A stretch of DNA of 64,000 nucleotides from positions 1,221,001-1,285,000 of the forward strand of contig NC_134684.1 of assembly GCF_024713945.1 (NCBI RefSeq), written 5' to 3'. Numbering within the stretch: position 1 is the first letter of the stretch; each line of letters opens with the position of its first letter. The notes under the pieces are model-generated. The model was not told the origin of the DNA. It worked only from the letters and a program-made list of their open reading frames with translations, and ran no database searches. Source of the stretch: Dermatophagoides farinae. Lineage: Eukaryota; Arthropoda; Arachnida; Sarcoptiformes; Pyroglyphidae. The translations under genes were made by a program, and so were the position numbers. This document shows, one piece after another, positions 32,013-47,167 of the stretch.

Positions 32013-35000
32013 AACGATAAACTAGCAATACAATTGATTGTCAACTGTCTATTTTCAGGGGATGAAAATACAAAAAAAAAAAATAGTGAAGTGGTCCACA
32101 TACACACACACACATACGCAGAAAAAAAAATCTATAGTAATCATCTATTGTCATCATAATCAAAGGCCAATTAAAACTGTTTCGCTCTCTCTCACTTTCT
32201 CTTCATTTCATTTGAAACAATAAGAACAACAGCAACAGCAACAACAACAACAACAAATGATGCCGTTATAATTAAAATCAATGAAATGATATTTTCAAAA
32301 AAAAAAAAAAAACGATTCCAAATGGTGCAACAAAATCAGCAGCAGCAGCAGCAACGGCTGCGGCAGCGGCAGTGACTTTTCGATTTACGGATCATTTTAA
32401 TGCTGGACCGGCTTGTTGAAATAATAATCGAGGGGTAGAAGAAAATTTTTTCCATTTTTAAATTAATAATCTACAGTTTTTATCTTTCGGAGAAAAACAT
32501 TTTTTCTTAACGATAAACGACAAACGACAAACGACAACAGCAGTTTTGTACATAAGGAAACAAACAGCACATGCTGAAACAAGAATCCAAAGAAAAAAAA
32601 TCGAATCAAATCAAATCAAATCAAACAGCAACAGCAACAGTATTTTAGACAATTAAATAAATTGCCAATGGATGGAAAAACAAAACAAAACGAATGGAGC
32701 AAAGAGAAACAAAAAAAAATCCAAATCAAAGTTATCGGTTTTTTCTTTGGTTCCGATATTGCGTTGCGATTTTTTCTAATTAATTTTATAATCACGATAA
32801 TAGCGTACAGTGTGTGTGTGTGTGTGTGTGAATACGGCGTTTTTTGTTTTCAATTTTTTTTTCGTCAATGAAAGTAGATGAACCAGAAACGGAGAAAATG
32901 AAAAAAAAAATTCAAGTCATAATTATCATCATTATGAAGTTGTAATATTTCTCAACATTTTTTGTTTCTGGTTGTTGTTGTTGTTGTTGTCGTCGTCATT
33001 GTTATTGGGCATTATCATTCACATAAAAAAGACGAAATTTTTTTTGTTTTCTCCCAAAAAAACAAAAAATTTTACTTGACATTTGTTTTTTTCCCCACAC
33101 CATTGAGAAACATAAGTGGCAATTTATTCATTCATTTATCATCAAATAATGGCTACAACTACCAAAATGAAAGCATTGCTGCTAATCTTGGAATATTCTG
33201 TGATGACAACTACGACGACAACAACAACAAAATGATTAACACATTCAATGGATATGATGATGACAATTTACATATTTTTTTTGTTTTGTTTCATAATGGA
33301 AATCATTAAGATTTCATTCATTCATTCAACTAATTATTAATTGTGTAAAAAAAAGAGTTCACAATGATGATGATGATCATGATCATAATGATGATGTTTT
33401 TCAATGAATAGGAATAAAAATAAAAACACGCGTTATGAACGTGTGTGTGTGTGTGTGTTGACAATGATGTTGTTGTTGTTGTTATTTATGGATAAACAAC
33501 AACAACAACAACAAAGAATTACAAAAAAAAAATGTAATTTTCAAAGGGAAACAACAAAATATTCCACACACACACATTGAATCTCATTATTCATTCTCGT
33601 TCAATTGAATTGTTTTGCTGACTAACCGACCGACCAACTATTATTCAACGATTATTTATATGATTGTAAATTGCAAATTTTTTTTCCTTTTTTTTGGGTA
33701 TTAGAATTTTGTCACAAAAGGATTCGTCATCATCATCATCGCCATCATCATTATCATCAAGCAAAAGCCATATAGAATTTGGCATCCAAAAAAAAATCAT
33801 TGTCGGCTTACACCACCAACAACAACAAAAAAAAGAGATAAGAAATCGAAATGATGGTGTTGGTCAACCAAGCAACCAACGACACATTCATTCATTTGGC
33901 CATGGCTTCAACATGGTGTTCCAGAAAACAAAAAACAAAACAAAACAGAACACGAACAAACGAAATTATTAGATCATTTATATTTGTATGTGTGTGTGTG
34001 TGGAAAACATTTATCATTAAATACAGATATCTGTGCGTGTGTGTAATGAGAGAATGCCGAACCCTGAATTTTTTTTTCACCAGGACCAAATTAAATGGAC
34101 AAAACTATGTGATCATTTTAGTAGATCACTGTTGATGACACATTTATATAATATAGTGCCACATTTATAATTAGTCCTTTGTGTTACAGTGTGTGTGTGT
34201 GTGTGGGTCCACACACCGAAATATCCTAGAAAAAAAAACGTATACAAAGTTGTCGATTTCATCGGTGGCTGGATACCATGTTTGTATAGTTCATATCTTA
34301 ATCTAAAACCCTAGCAAAGAATCATTATTTTTATTTTTTTTTCTGGTATTGTGAAAAAAAAACTCTATGGATGACAATCAATTAGTAATGTGAATGTGTG
34401 ATAATGTTGTAGTCGTAGTCGTCATCATCGTCGTCGTTAACATTGGTTAAATGAAAAAAAAAACTTTTGGCTTTTGGATCGCCAAACACCAAAAATAAAA
34501 TAGAACTATTCTTTTCTGGAACCATTATGAAATCATCATCACGATGATCACACACACACACACACACACATACACACAGAGTGAGGAATAAAAGTTACGT
34601 TGTCATATACCATTATTATTATTATTATCCTGTTTCATGTGTATACAAACTGTCTAATTGTTGTATCACATTCGGACAAATGATAATAATAATAACAACA
34701 ACTGCAACAACAACAACAACAACAATTAGACATTTTCATCTCCCTTCCTTACACATTCATGCCCCCCATTCTTTATCACCAAAAAAAAAAAATAATAATA
34801 ATAACATCAGAAAATGAAAGAATCCAAGAATTCAATTTTATTAAAGAACTAGCCAAGATGATGATGATGATGATGGCTGTGATAGAAATAAAAGTCATTC
34901 ATTTGTCCTGTTTAGCTTGACCACACACACACACACTGATACACACAGATTGTGCTTTTATAGAACTTGGTAGTGTGTGTGTGTATGTTTCTAATTGTTT

Positions 35001-36216
35001 CATACAAACAACATCATTATATCACACAAAAATAGCCACAATATAATACACGTTTTTCATTTGTTTCTGTGTGTGTGTGTGAATTCAAGTTATGTGCGTG
35101 TCACTGGCCACCACTAAAAACTATTGAATCGACAACAACAACAAATGAATGAATTTCTTCCATTTTTTTTCTGTTATACACGCACGATAGAACAAAAACT
35201 TTTATCAGTTTTTTTTTCATCATCAACTAAAATATTACTTTTTTTGTTGTTGTTGTTAGTTGGTGTTAAGTACTGGCAGGAAATGGAACCTAAATATATA
35301 TACGCACACCATAGAAAAAGGCCATCATTATCATCATCATCATCATAATTGTATAGCAACAATAAATGTGAATAGCCCAAAGGCTGAAGGCACATACACA
35401 ATCGACCAATGACAAATGATTTGTCATTTTTTTTCTCTCTTTTTTATCATCATCATCACTTTACTCTTACATTGGCTTGTTTGTTGTTAATGTAATGTAA
35501 TGTGAACAAAAAAAAAGGCAGGATAAATAAATGAATAAGGACATGCCTACCATATATATATATTTACCTGTATGTTTGCTATGTTCAAATTTTTTTTTCT
35601 CTATTACCACACCTGACTGATGGGAGTCACTATAAAAAAGCTGTTTTTTATTATATATCATTAACAGGTAACACAGTACAAATGGTACAGGTAAGGCAGC
35701 GGCAAGCATTCAGGCAGTCTCTATAGTGTACATATATCAATGATGTTAACACTATGGTAACCATTGATAACCACTGTATTTTTTATCATATGTCAATGGC
35801 ACACAAGAAAAATGAACAAATAAAATTTTCAATGAAACTTTATATTTGGATTATTTCCATTGCATCAACACGAACATCAACACGAATATCGTGGATTCAT
35901 TGTCTTGTCATCAACAAACTTAAAGTCAGTAGTATCTAGTATTTTGAAATGAAAATATTAGTTTGGAAATCAGAAAAATAAAAACTTGCAAAAAAAAAAA
36001 AAAACATCACTACTACCGAAGATCATCATCATCATCATCATCACCACCACCATCAACAGTATGATGATGATGTTGGTGGATACAAGTGAAAAAAATAAAA
36101 AAACATTTGAACAACAACAAAAACAACAACAACAACTGTATGCTTCACTTGATCACATTTACATTAAGCTGAATGCACATGGAGACAAAAAAAAATCCTA
36201 AGAAGAATATAACCAA

Positions 36217-36218
<2 letters not shown>

Positions 36219-36247
<29 letters not shown>
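36219..36247. repeat. (AC)n microsatellite
   Basis: About 14 uninterrupted units in the gene-poor region. Confidence 0.93.
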
Positions 36248-36248
<1 letters not shown>

Positions 36249-37814
36249 TGGATAACTTGAATTGAATTGTGAAAAGTGGATTCTCATCAAACTATATTGA
36301 TATAAAAGTAGCCAAAAAAAAATACAAAATTTTGCAACAACGGTAACTGAACACATACATAGAGGCTATTCATGATAAAAACGAAAAAAAAAGAAAGAAT
36401 CAGAATCAGAATCGCATAGAATAAATGTGAATACATCATCATGTCGCATTCGATTACTTATGCCTCATAAACTGAACATATATTCATACATACAACAACA
36501 ATACATACATCTAAATCATCAGAAAGAAAGAAAAAAAAAAGACAAACCAAACCAAACCAAACCAACCGACCAACGAAAAACGCGATCCATGATGATGATG
36601 ATGCATTCATGATGAAACCAAAAAGAAAAGTAAAGTAAAATAAAAGCAACATGCAGAGTTTGAATCATGACATCATCATCATCCTGTGATCATCATAAAT
36701 GAATATATGGATGGATGAATGAATGTTTCTCGTTTTCTTTGCCTTGAAGATGAATTTGTTGTATGTGTGTGTGTGTGTGTAAATAGCGGCGCCCAGGATC
36801 TCATCATCATCAACATCTCCTGTACTGATCTTTTTTTTTGGTTCCACTAACAAATAGGAAACAACAACTAGAACAAACTAGGCCATTGAAAAAAACCAAA
36901 AACCACCTAAACATTATCAAATGAACACGAAGAATGATCGACCGACCGACCATAAGTGAACAGGATCTAAAATCTCGAGAAGCCTAACCATTTTTTGTTT
37001 TTCAATGAAGAATGAATAAAAATGATTCGGCACATTGACTTTTTACATTGATCACCATCATCGTCATTTCATTTGTCTTTCTTGTGTTGTATTCTGGTTG
37101 GTTGATTCACCATGAATGGATGCATGAATCAGTCAGTCAACCAGTCAGTTATATATTCTTTGAATGTTTAGTTCTTCATCTGCTTTACCTAATATTATCT
37201 GTTTTTTTCCCCATTATAAATTGTTTTGAAAACGAATAACGGTCAAACATTGCAATACAATAGAAACACAATAGGTGGCCAACACACACACACAAACTCA
37301 ACATTATCCTGGTGTGTATGGTATATATATGGCCAAAAAGGAATCCATTAATGTAATGTGCAATCAGAATTTTTTTTTTTTATTCATCTACACACACACA
37401 GTATGGATTCTGTTCATGATTACAGCTAATATCCTGAACGCATACACACATCAAGATATCTGCTCTGTTTTAATCACACACACATGACCACAATAGAATG
37501 GAATGGAATTTTTCCATTTACAATCAATATACAGATGCAGGTATGATCATGAATGAGATAACAAAAGCATTATCATCATCATCATTTTGATCGATATGAA
37601 TATAGATCATCATCAGACATTGCATACGAATTTAAAATGACTAGACCAGGATCAATTGAATTGAAATATAAATACATTCTTCATCGATGGATACAAGTTT
37701 TGATCATCATCATCTTCATCATCATCATCGATCTAGCCTACCATACAGTGATCTAGACATACGACTGGATCCAGGATAAAGAAATATGGAAAAAACAAAA
37801 AAAAAGTTAAAGAC

Positions 37815-37842
<28 letters not shown>
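37815..37842. repeat. (CAGA)n tetranucleotide repeat
   Basis: About six CAGA units. Other tetranucleotide arrays are (ATCT)n at 58413-58437 and (TCCA)n at about 63326-63351. Confidence 0.9.
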
Positions 37843-37845
<3 letters not shown>

Positions 37846-38517
37846 TATAGTGAATGAACAAAAACAATGCAAAGTTTCAAGAATAAAAAGAAAAAAAAAA
37901 TCATTCAACTTGAATACACTGCCAATTCAAAATATATACATTTTTTTTATAGACAGACATATATATTATATATATAATTCGCTTCATCGATTATGATTTA
38001 GAATTTAACTAAAGTAAGAAAGAAAAAGTAAGAAAAAAAAACCTAGCAAAGATAGATATTCTGTATATTTGTTTGTTGGTTTCTGTGTAACAAACAAACA
38101 AACAAACGAACGAATCAACGATGATGATAAACGAGATACACACACACACACACACACAGAAAGTGTATTTGTCCAGAAAAGCCATTTAATAATGATGATG
38201 ATGATGATAATAATAATTCAGGCATTAAAAGCATCATTCTTTGTTGGAACATACACACAAACACAAGATATTGGACATGAAAAAAAAACATCAAATCAAC
38301 AATGAACAAGGCCAATGATTATATAGAGTTACCGTTATACAAAGTGAATTTGGTTACCGAAAACAAAACAAAACAAACCGAAACAAAAAATGAAAATATA
38401 CAGGATGGACAATAACAATAACAGCAAAAAAAGTACTGTGATAGTAAGTGTGATTGGCAAACCACCTTGGATCATTCATACACACACACACACACAACAT
38501 ACACCTCTCATACACTA

Positions 38518-38555
38518 TTTTTGGCCATCATCATCATCATAATGATGGCCAAAAA
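38518..38555. repeat. Inverted repeat, 14-bp arms, 10-bp loop
   Basis: TTTTTGGCCATCAT at 38518-38531 pairs perfectly with ATGATGGCCAAAAA at 38542-38555. The GGCC core makes it more than a simple-repeat coincidence. Function unknown. Confidence 0.9.
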
Positions 38556-39354
38556 ACGAAGGAGTAGTAAAAGTTTATAATCGATTATTGACGTTATATG
38601 ATGATCATGATGACGACAAGCATTACGGAAGCAGCAGCAACAGCAGCAGCAGAATCGGACATAGACACGCACACGATAATAATAGACTTTGTGAATGTGT
38701 AACAACACAAAAAGAACCAAAAAAAAAAATTTCTTTTTTTTAGATGAGAAAATGACAAAGAAAAGTGTGTATGTCTCTGCCTTGTAATCATCAACATTTT
38801 TTTTCAACTTTTATTTTTTTTTACTTTACTTTGCTTTACTTGTTATTGTCGTCAACCTTGTCATCATCATCATCATCATCATCATCTACGGTTATTCAAT
38901 CGGATGATAGTGTTTGGTCGATTCATACAGAATTCAATAAAAATATAAATAACATTCACACATAGACACACACACAAACGAAATTCTGGATCCAATTGAT
39001 CTTGCTATGTAGCATTACTACTACTACTATTGTAATGGCTACGACGATAAAACAGGAGAGAATCAAGAACAAAAATAAAAAAAAACCTAATAATATACGT
39101 GTTTTGGTTCGATATAATCGATTATTGGATTGAATGTAAAGTCAAACAACTAATGAATAGAAATCACTGCATCATCATCAACAACAACAACAAGCAATAG
39201 TGGTGAATGTGAAACAAAACAGAAAAAAAACTTTCGATACACACACAAAACAAAGAAAAAAAAAGTCGAATTTTTTTTTCCAGTACTGGTGTTGGCTAGT
39301 AATTAGACATATATACACAAACACACACTATTGACCGATTGAGAAAAATCAAAC

Positions 39355-39357
<3 letters not shown>

Positions 39358-39398
<41 letters not shown>
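39358..39398. repeat. (CT)n microsatellite
   Basis: About 20 units, ending in CTGTCTC. Confidence 0.93.
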
Positions 39399-39403
<5 letters not shown>

Positions 39404-42400
39404 GATTAAATGGACTTTGTTACAACAACAACAACAACAACAACTTTAATAACACAAATGTCCGCCTTTTTTTTCTTTGAGATATCCCAACACCTCGCTC
39501 TCTTTTTTTCTAAATATCACAAAACGGAAATGATTAATCGAATGTAATCGGGAAATAATAATAATATTTGTGTGAATATAAAATTTTTGTTTGTGTGTGT
39601 GTGTGTTCCAAATTCAATAATGATATTGGAAACAAGAAACAATAGAAAGTGGTCACCATCACCATCTCACCGCCCGCCCTCACATAAATCCATTTCCATG
39701 GCCCCAGTGAAATCAAATTGAATTTTTTTTTCTTGTTGTTGTTGTTCCTTACATATTGAAAACAATTGTGATATAGCGATTGATTGGTAGTTAGTTAGTT
39801 AGTTGAGGGATGTTAGATATGTGAAACATGTGGATCTGACAGGTGTAATAAAATGAAAAAAAAACAATCAAGATATCAATAAGAGGGAATATGGGAGGGG
39901 TGGAAATCATCAGAAGAAAACGGATGATTTTTCTTTTCTGTATGTTAGCCGGTTTAGTAAATGATGGCTGGCGTACATTTTTTTTCAATATATCCAATAC
40001 ACCTATTGTTGTTCAAGTTTATTGATGATGATGAAAAAAGTGAAATGTGAAATGAAACATCAACAAACGTATCCATCATAATCAATTGGGCGAAAAAGGA
40101 AAAAAACACACACATGACAATCAATCGATTTTTTGTGATTAAATTTTATGTTATATATGTTGTCGTATATTATAATCATCGTCACCAGTGAACGGAACCT
40201 GATAGATTCGAATTTATTAGTGATCTCAAAACATTTAATTTACTGAAATACCAGTGTATAAGCCTGTTAATTTAATGGAAAATACACACACACACACACA
40301 AATAGTCGTAGTGTAGTAGACAGGATTTTTTTTTTTGGTGAGGTATAGAAAGGAAAAAAACGGAAAATAAAACGGTGCTGATTTGAAAAATACGGTAATG
40401 ATGACGATGAAGCAAAAGACTATGAAATAAATAGACGAGAAAAAAAATCAGACAAATCTCCTGGTTTCGCTTGAAATTGTTGCTTATAATTGTGTTGTCG
40501 TTGTTGGGTATTGAACGAAAAAAAAATAAAAATAAAATCCGAATCGGTATAAACAGCCAAAAAAAAAAATAACGACAAAAAACGCGGAATTTACGTTAAA
40601 GGCGGCTCATTAGGTGGCTTAATGTGTGTGTGTGTGTGTGTGTATGTATCCCACGCATAGATGAATCCAATATATATCCTCTGTCGTTTTCTCTATGTGT
40701 TTTTTTTTCCAAATCCAAAAATTACACATGCCCGTCATATAAAAACGAACGAACAAGCAAAAAAAAAAAAAAAATATAACGATGCTTTTGACAGGTGAGC
40801 TCGAAATATTATAATTGAATAAGAAAAAAAAAATGCCGACCAAAAAAAAAAAAAAAAAAAAACACTAAAGCTAAGCCACAATCGACCGGATCGAATAGAA
40901 AAAAAAAATGAAAAAATCTTGTTGCTTGTCATCGGGTACATTGCCTCTCTCTCTCTTTCTCTCTTTTGGTTATAAGAAAAACCATCAACGATAAAAACAT
41001 TGATGTTGACGATGAAATTAAATAGAAAAAATAACTTAATCATCATCATCATCATCATCATTGTAATCATCGGTGTGTTGTAGTGTTTGTCATTGTATAG
41101 TATAGTAGTATTAATGCCCAAAACATTCTTTTCGTGTGTGTGTGTGTGTTATGTGTATATGGATGTAATACGTAATAATAATAACATCAACCACATTACA
41201 TTTGCTTACAAGGACAAATAATAATAATATAATATAATCTGGCCATTGAAAGAGAGAGAGAGAGAAAGAGAGAAAGAATTATCAACATGACACACACAAT
41301 ATAGCTTATCGGATTCTGCGTGAGAATTAAATTTATTTTGATGGAGGTATACGTAATAAGAGAAAAAAAAATATTGATTATGAAGAAATAGGAATCAGTA
41401 ATACTAATAGCTACTACACAAGAATCTAATAAATAACAATGGATAGAAAATTTTTTTTGGATTTTTTTTTCTTTTGGCAATTCTCTAACACCTGAGTACC
41501 ACTAGAAGAATTTTTTTTTTGTTGTGTGTGTGCGGTACATTGATGGTGTGTGTGTGTGTGTGTGTGTGTAACGAATTTAATAGAAGCAAAGAAATCTCTA
41601 GAAAATTGTGAATCGTGATCATGATCCTCGATGATAATGATTTTTAGCCAAACATACACACACAGAGAGAGAGAGAAAGATTCAATGATGACAGCCAACC
41701 AAACTCTCTATTACTGAAATAATTAGATTATGGTTTTATAAACGAAACGTTTGTGATTGAAATACAATTCACAAACAGTATATTTCGATCCAGAATAGAT
41801 TGATCATTATAATAGGTTGGTTGTTTCAATCAAAGCAAAAAAAAAACGAGAGCAAAAAAAAATGGAAAAGAATCCAGTGTATAATAAAGTGGGGTGGAAA
41901 GAAAAATTGAAAATTCAATTTGAAAGATTTATTTTGATTATTCAAAGATTCATTCTGCTATATTGAAGAATCTAGTTTGTCACACCAGATGATGATGGCG
42001 ATGGTGATGATAATGTTAAGCCAATGTTTTTCTTAAGTTTTTTTTTTATTAATACAAAAAAAAAATTTTCTAATCAAAATATTCAATCATCATACACACA
42101 CACACACACACATATCGACAAATGGTCCATTTTTCAATGTTTTGGATGTTTTTTTTTTGTCTTGCACTTTTCAATGAGTTTATATGCAAATTTGCAATAA
42201 AAACATTGTACATACAACAACAACAACAATCAGAGTTTAACCTTTTAAATGTCAATACAGAGAGAGAGAAAAAAAATGTAGTCATCATTATCATTGATAA
42301 ATATTGTTCAATAAATGATGAACGTGTGTCGAGAGAGAAAAAATCAAGTTAAAATGAGTGGAAAGATGAAACAAATGATGATGATGATGATGATGAAGAA

Positions 42401-45400
42401 AAAGTGAACAAATTAGATCAATGTTGTAAATGTGTGTGTGTGTATGCTTCAGGGGTTGAGACAATACCCAAAACCAAAACGAAGAAGAAAAAAAGCCAAA
42501 TTAGACTTGATGTGTGTGTGTGTGTGTGCAACAAGGATGAATGGACAGGGAGAAAAAGTGAGTGAATAACGATACAAATATAAAAATGAGCAAAAAGTAA
42601 ATCAATTCATTTAGAGTTCTTTATAATAATAATAATAATAATATGTAATCAAACTTGGAAAATCTCTATGGGTTGGTGGTGTTGGTGGTGGATAAGTTTA
42701 GTGTATCCAAGTTCATGTGTGTATGATGATGATCATCATCATTGCTAAATCAAATAAAAACCACGGCAATGATGATGATGATGATGATGAAATCAACGAA
42801 CCGCAGGCATCAGGACAAGTAAAAAAAAAAGAATCAATACAACCAAAGAAAAAAAAGGAATAAATTCAGGAACAAAAAAAAAAGAGTTAATCAAAGATTC
42901 GTCGGTTCGGTTCAGTTTCGGTCATCATATGTTGTTGTTGTCATATAGTTTTTGTCATCAGCCACAGTGTGTGTGTGTGTATAGTTGTTGTTAATCAACT
43001 CGATCAAGTTTTTTTTGTTTGTTATTTCTTTCTTTTACACTAGATGATAGAATCTATTCAAGTGTGAATTTTTTTTTGCGTGTGTGTGTGTGTGTAGAGA
43101 TTCAGTGATTTGTAGAATATTATTTAGTGGCAGCCGCTAGGCAATTTAAGAAGTCTATACACAAACACCAATCAAGCTCAATCGGTATGTGTATGTTATA
43201 TAATGACTGAGACTGACACAGTAAGTGAAATGTTCACTTTCCTGCATTGCATTTTTTTTCGTTTTTTCTTTTGCTATTTTTCTGTTTTTATTGTGCAACA
43301 AAAAAAAAACCATGGTGGCTGAACAATTTTCATCTTTATTCCCTCAGAACACACACAAACACACAGAGAGAATGAATGAATGAATGAATTGGAATGGCAA
43401 ATAAAAACAAACGCATACGCAAAGCGAGTGAAAAAGTAAATTAACAATTATTTGATGATGATAATGATGAAACAAGTTGGATACAATAATTTCCTGCATC
43501 AATAACATTTTGAAATCAACGAAAACAAAAACAAAAAAATATAACACATTTAACAAACAGCTACTAAATACTACTGCTACTAATAAACCTGGATTGTAGA
43601 ATAAATTTAGAATGGATGTGTAGAATCGGTCATTTAATTCTTGGTGTTTTTCTTTCTTTCTCTTTCACTCACTTTTTGCCGACTGATATGACCATTTGGT
43701 ACTGAACTAATTATATTCCAGTAAACTATCATTGTTGATGTTTAATGGTGAAAATGGACATTTTCAAATTCCAAACGGTAGAATAGAGTTCAGCTTCTGC
43801 AGTAGCAGTAGCAACAACTAAAAAAAAAAATTCTTTAATAGATGACAGACACACACACACACACGAATATTTCTTTGCTTTTATAAACAAAAAGCTTAAA
43901 GTAGATTAAGTTCCAACAACAACAACAACAGAGTGACATACACACACACATTTATGGACCAAATAAACAAACAAACAAACAAAATCTAAAAACAATTTGA
44001 TGAACAACATTTTGACAAACGGAAAATCTTTCCCATGTCTATCTGAATGAATGAATGTTCAAAGTTTATGTCCATTCAGGTGGCAATTATCCCGTGTAGA
44101 GAAAAGAAAAACTCATCAAATTTAATCGAAGAAATAAAAATGATGAACATTGGTAAGCTACCAATAGAATATGTTGTCAAATTCTGTTGGTCTGATCATC
44201 GCCATCAATGATGTTGGATCAATCGTGTGATGTCAGCATCCGAACACACATACACACACACACTATTACCGGACATAATTAAGAAACTGGTAAATTCGAT
44301 AACACCATTATGAATTGTGAAAAACAAAACCCTAAAAAATGAGTGCACCGTTTGAAAACACTTAAACGAATGTCACAAGACAGGAATTTTTTTTTGTTGT
44401 TGTAAAAATAACACAGGAATAAAACAACGGTTAGGATTTATAAATTGTACACCAAAATGATGGTTTGCTTGGATAAACAAACACAATATTATATCGTGTC
44501 ATCAACAAATGAGAGGGAGAGAGACACAGAGCTTACGTAAGGCTAAAAAAGAAGAAAGAAAATTTACCCATCCAATAATTTGTTTGCCTTGTTCACCAAA
44601 CAAAACATAATCGTAGATATGAATCTTTAGGAACCATATATATAGATGATTATTACACCAAATCACCATCATCAACTTTGTTTTTTTCTTTTTTTTTTGT
44701 CAAATAAATGAGAAGATCACGTTTGTTTTTCTGGTTTGTTCATGGGTCATTCGTGTTCATTCTACCTATTTTTTTTCTGCACACCCACACACACACACAC
44801 ACACACATGTGCCACAGAATCATCATTGATTACTAACAGAATCGAGTATTGTTTTTTTTTTATTCTTTCAGGAATAAAAGACAAAATCGAATCGAATGAA
44901 TGAAAGCCAGAGGAAAAAGCATCACAACAATTATCCGACAATAAATTATCTTGCCATTGGATTGTTTGTTTGTTTGTTTGCTTGTTAGCCCATTGTTACT
45001 ATGGCAGATTCTAATATATTGGTCATACAAAGCTAAAACAAAGCCAAAACAGAACAGAACAGAAAAAAAAGATATCTCAGGAATTTATTCATTAATCTCT
45101 CCTGGAAATTATTTTTTTGTCCACTGCTGAACACTCTTCTTCCCCCCACACAGAACAGCAATATTCGATTAAATTAGGCTAATGAAAACGACAAACGAAC
45201 CAGAGACCAAAACAAAACAAAAAAATGTCAAATACAAGATCTGGTGGACAACATGAAAATAACATGAAAATTGAAAACATCCCATTAAACAACACAAAAA
45301 AAAACAAAAAAAAATTAGCCAAACAAACCAATAGAACGATGGTCTCAGGAGGATGACCAACAACACAACGAACGAAAAAAAAAACAATAAAAAACAAATG

Positions 45401-47002
45401 ATTCACTTAACAACTAATGATATTTCGTTTTGTTTTTTCTGGCTCAGGTAAAATGTTTAATACCAACGAAAAAAAAAAAAATAAAAACCTTGGTATTATT
45501 ATCAGGATTGTATGTCATTTTGGTTGTTTTAAATTGGAAAAAAAATTTTTTTTGTCCAATTTGAAAAGCTGTCGTAAGCGAAACGAAACAAAAAAATCCG
45601 ATGAATCGCAACCAAAATCGAATGCTCAGTCATCAAATTTTGGATTCGGTCAAATAAAAATTTTCTTCCATTGATTCACATGGGACATATTTAATTAGAA
45701 TGGTGATGACCCCTTCATCCGCTTTCACCACCACCCCATCCACTATCCCCCATATACGAAAAGTAAATACAAAACTAAAGAAAAAAAAAGTTGACCAAAA
45801 GTAAATCAACACTGGGCAAAAAAAAAAAAAACAAATGGCCCTCAAGCTCATCAAAAGAGAGATCAAAAATTCAAAATTAACCTTTTCATAGATGAGGTTA
45901 TCGTGAACCAGAAAAAAAAGTCATCCATGCAGGATTTCCGACTATGTGTGTGTGTGTGTATGTGGAAGTAAACACAATCCTTTTCAGCAATTCACATTCA
46001 ATTCATTCGAAATGAGCAGCACACACACACACAAAACAAACTAAAAACTTTTTTCTCTCTCTCTCTTTTGGGAATTTTTCCATTTTTTTTCACAGGAATA
46101 ATTCGTCAAAACAGAACCAAAAAAAAAAAAAAAATTGAAACCTAAAATAAATATCAATACTAATCATTCAACAACAACAACGAAAACAAAACGTGAGCAC
46201 TTTGTGGTCTTGCCACACACACACACACACACATGAAATGATCCATTTGATTTTTCAGATGGCAATGGACATTAAAGAATTTAGAATTACCATTGCAGTG
46301 TACACGTACACAATGATCATCATCATCATCAAAAAAAAAAAACAAATCCATCAGAATATAGACACACACACACCAACCCTCTTTCTCTTATCGACAAGCT
46401 GCTATTCAAAGATTAAATTTTGAATTAAAATTCAAGACAGATTCAAAATCGAAAAAAAACTAAGAAAAAAGATAGACAAATAAACAAATTAATGGTAAAA
46501 AAAACCAAATGACCATTGTTTCCCATCAGATGACCAGGAATAACGAATTGGCCGTTGAAAATTGATCGGCCACGCACATACATACATTTTGGTCACATAA
46601 ATTGTCTATCAAAAAAAATCAAATTGTCCATCTTTTACAATTGCAAATTTTCATTATGATGACCAACATTACATTTACAAAGAATCAAATCACATACTTT
46701 ATACATCAACACAACAATATATTCACAGGGCCATAGATCTAATCAACGAGAGCAATCCATTTTCACCGAATATACATGTTTGGTGGATTGATCAATTGGT
46801 AGTTTTGGTGATTGGAAAACAAAAACAAAAAAGATGAAAATTGATATTGTAAAACAAAGAAAGAATATTCTTTCTCTCAATATAGAAATAAAAATTCTGT
46901 GAAAAAAAATGAAAATGTGATCATCAAAACATTTTTGACGGGTATAAGTACAACAACAACAACAACAACAAAAAAAATCTGAACATCCTGGAAATAAATT
47001 GG

Positions 47003-47038
<36 letters not shown>

Positions 47039-47115
47039 AAAGGACATGACAGATTGTGATGAACAGTCATTTTCTCTTTCTTTTTTTTTTTTTTTTTTTT
47101 TTGTAGGTTACAATG

Positions 47116-47167
47116 GTCATCATTATCATTATCATTGAATTGAATTGATGATAATGATAATGATGAC
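47116..47167. repeat. Perfect inverted repeat, 20-bp arms, 12-bp loop
   Basis: GTCATCATTATCATTATCAT at 47116-47135 is the exact complement of 47148-47167; the loop is TGAATTGAATTG. The arms are imperfect (ATT/ATC) trinucleotide sequence, yet the irregularities mirror exactly. Confidence 0.92.

Noticed and set aside
35467-35709. 80-codon minus-strand frame beginning MLAAALPVPFVLCYLL, in less repetitive sequence, with splice-like CAG/GTAAGG sites nearby
   Set aside because: Signal-like start, but the rest is featureless and crosses TA repeats. Plausible short introns on either strand give no longer protein.
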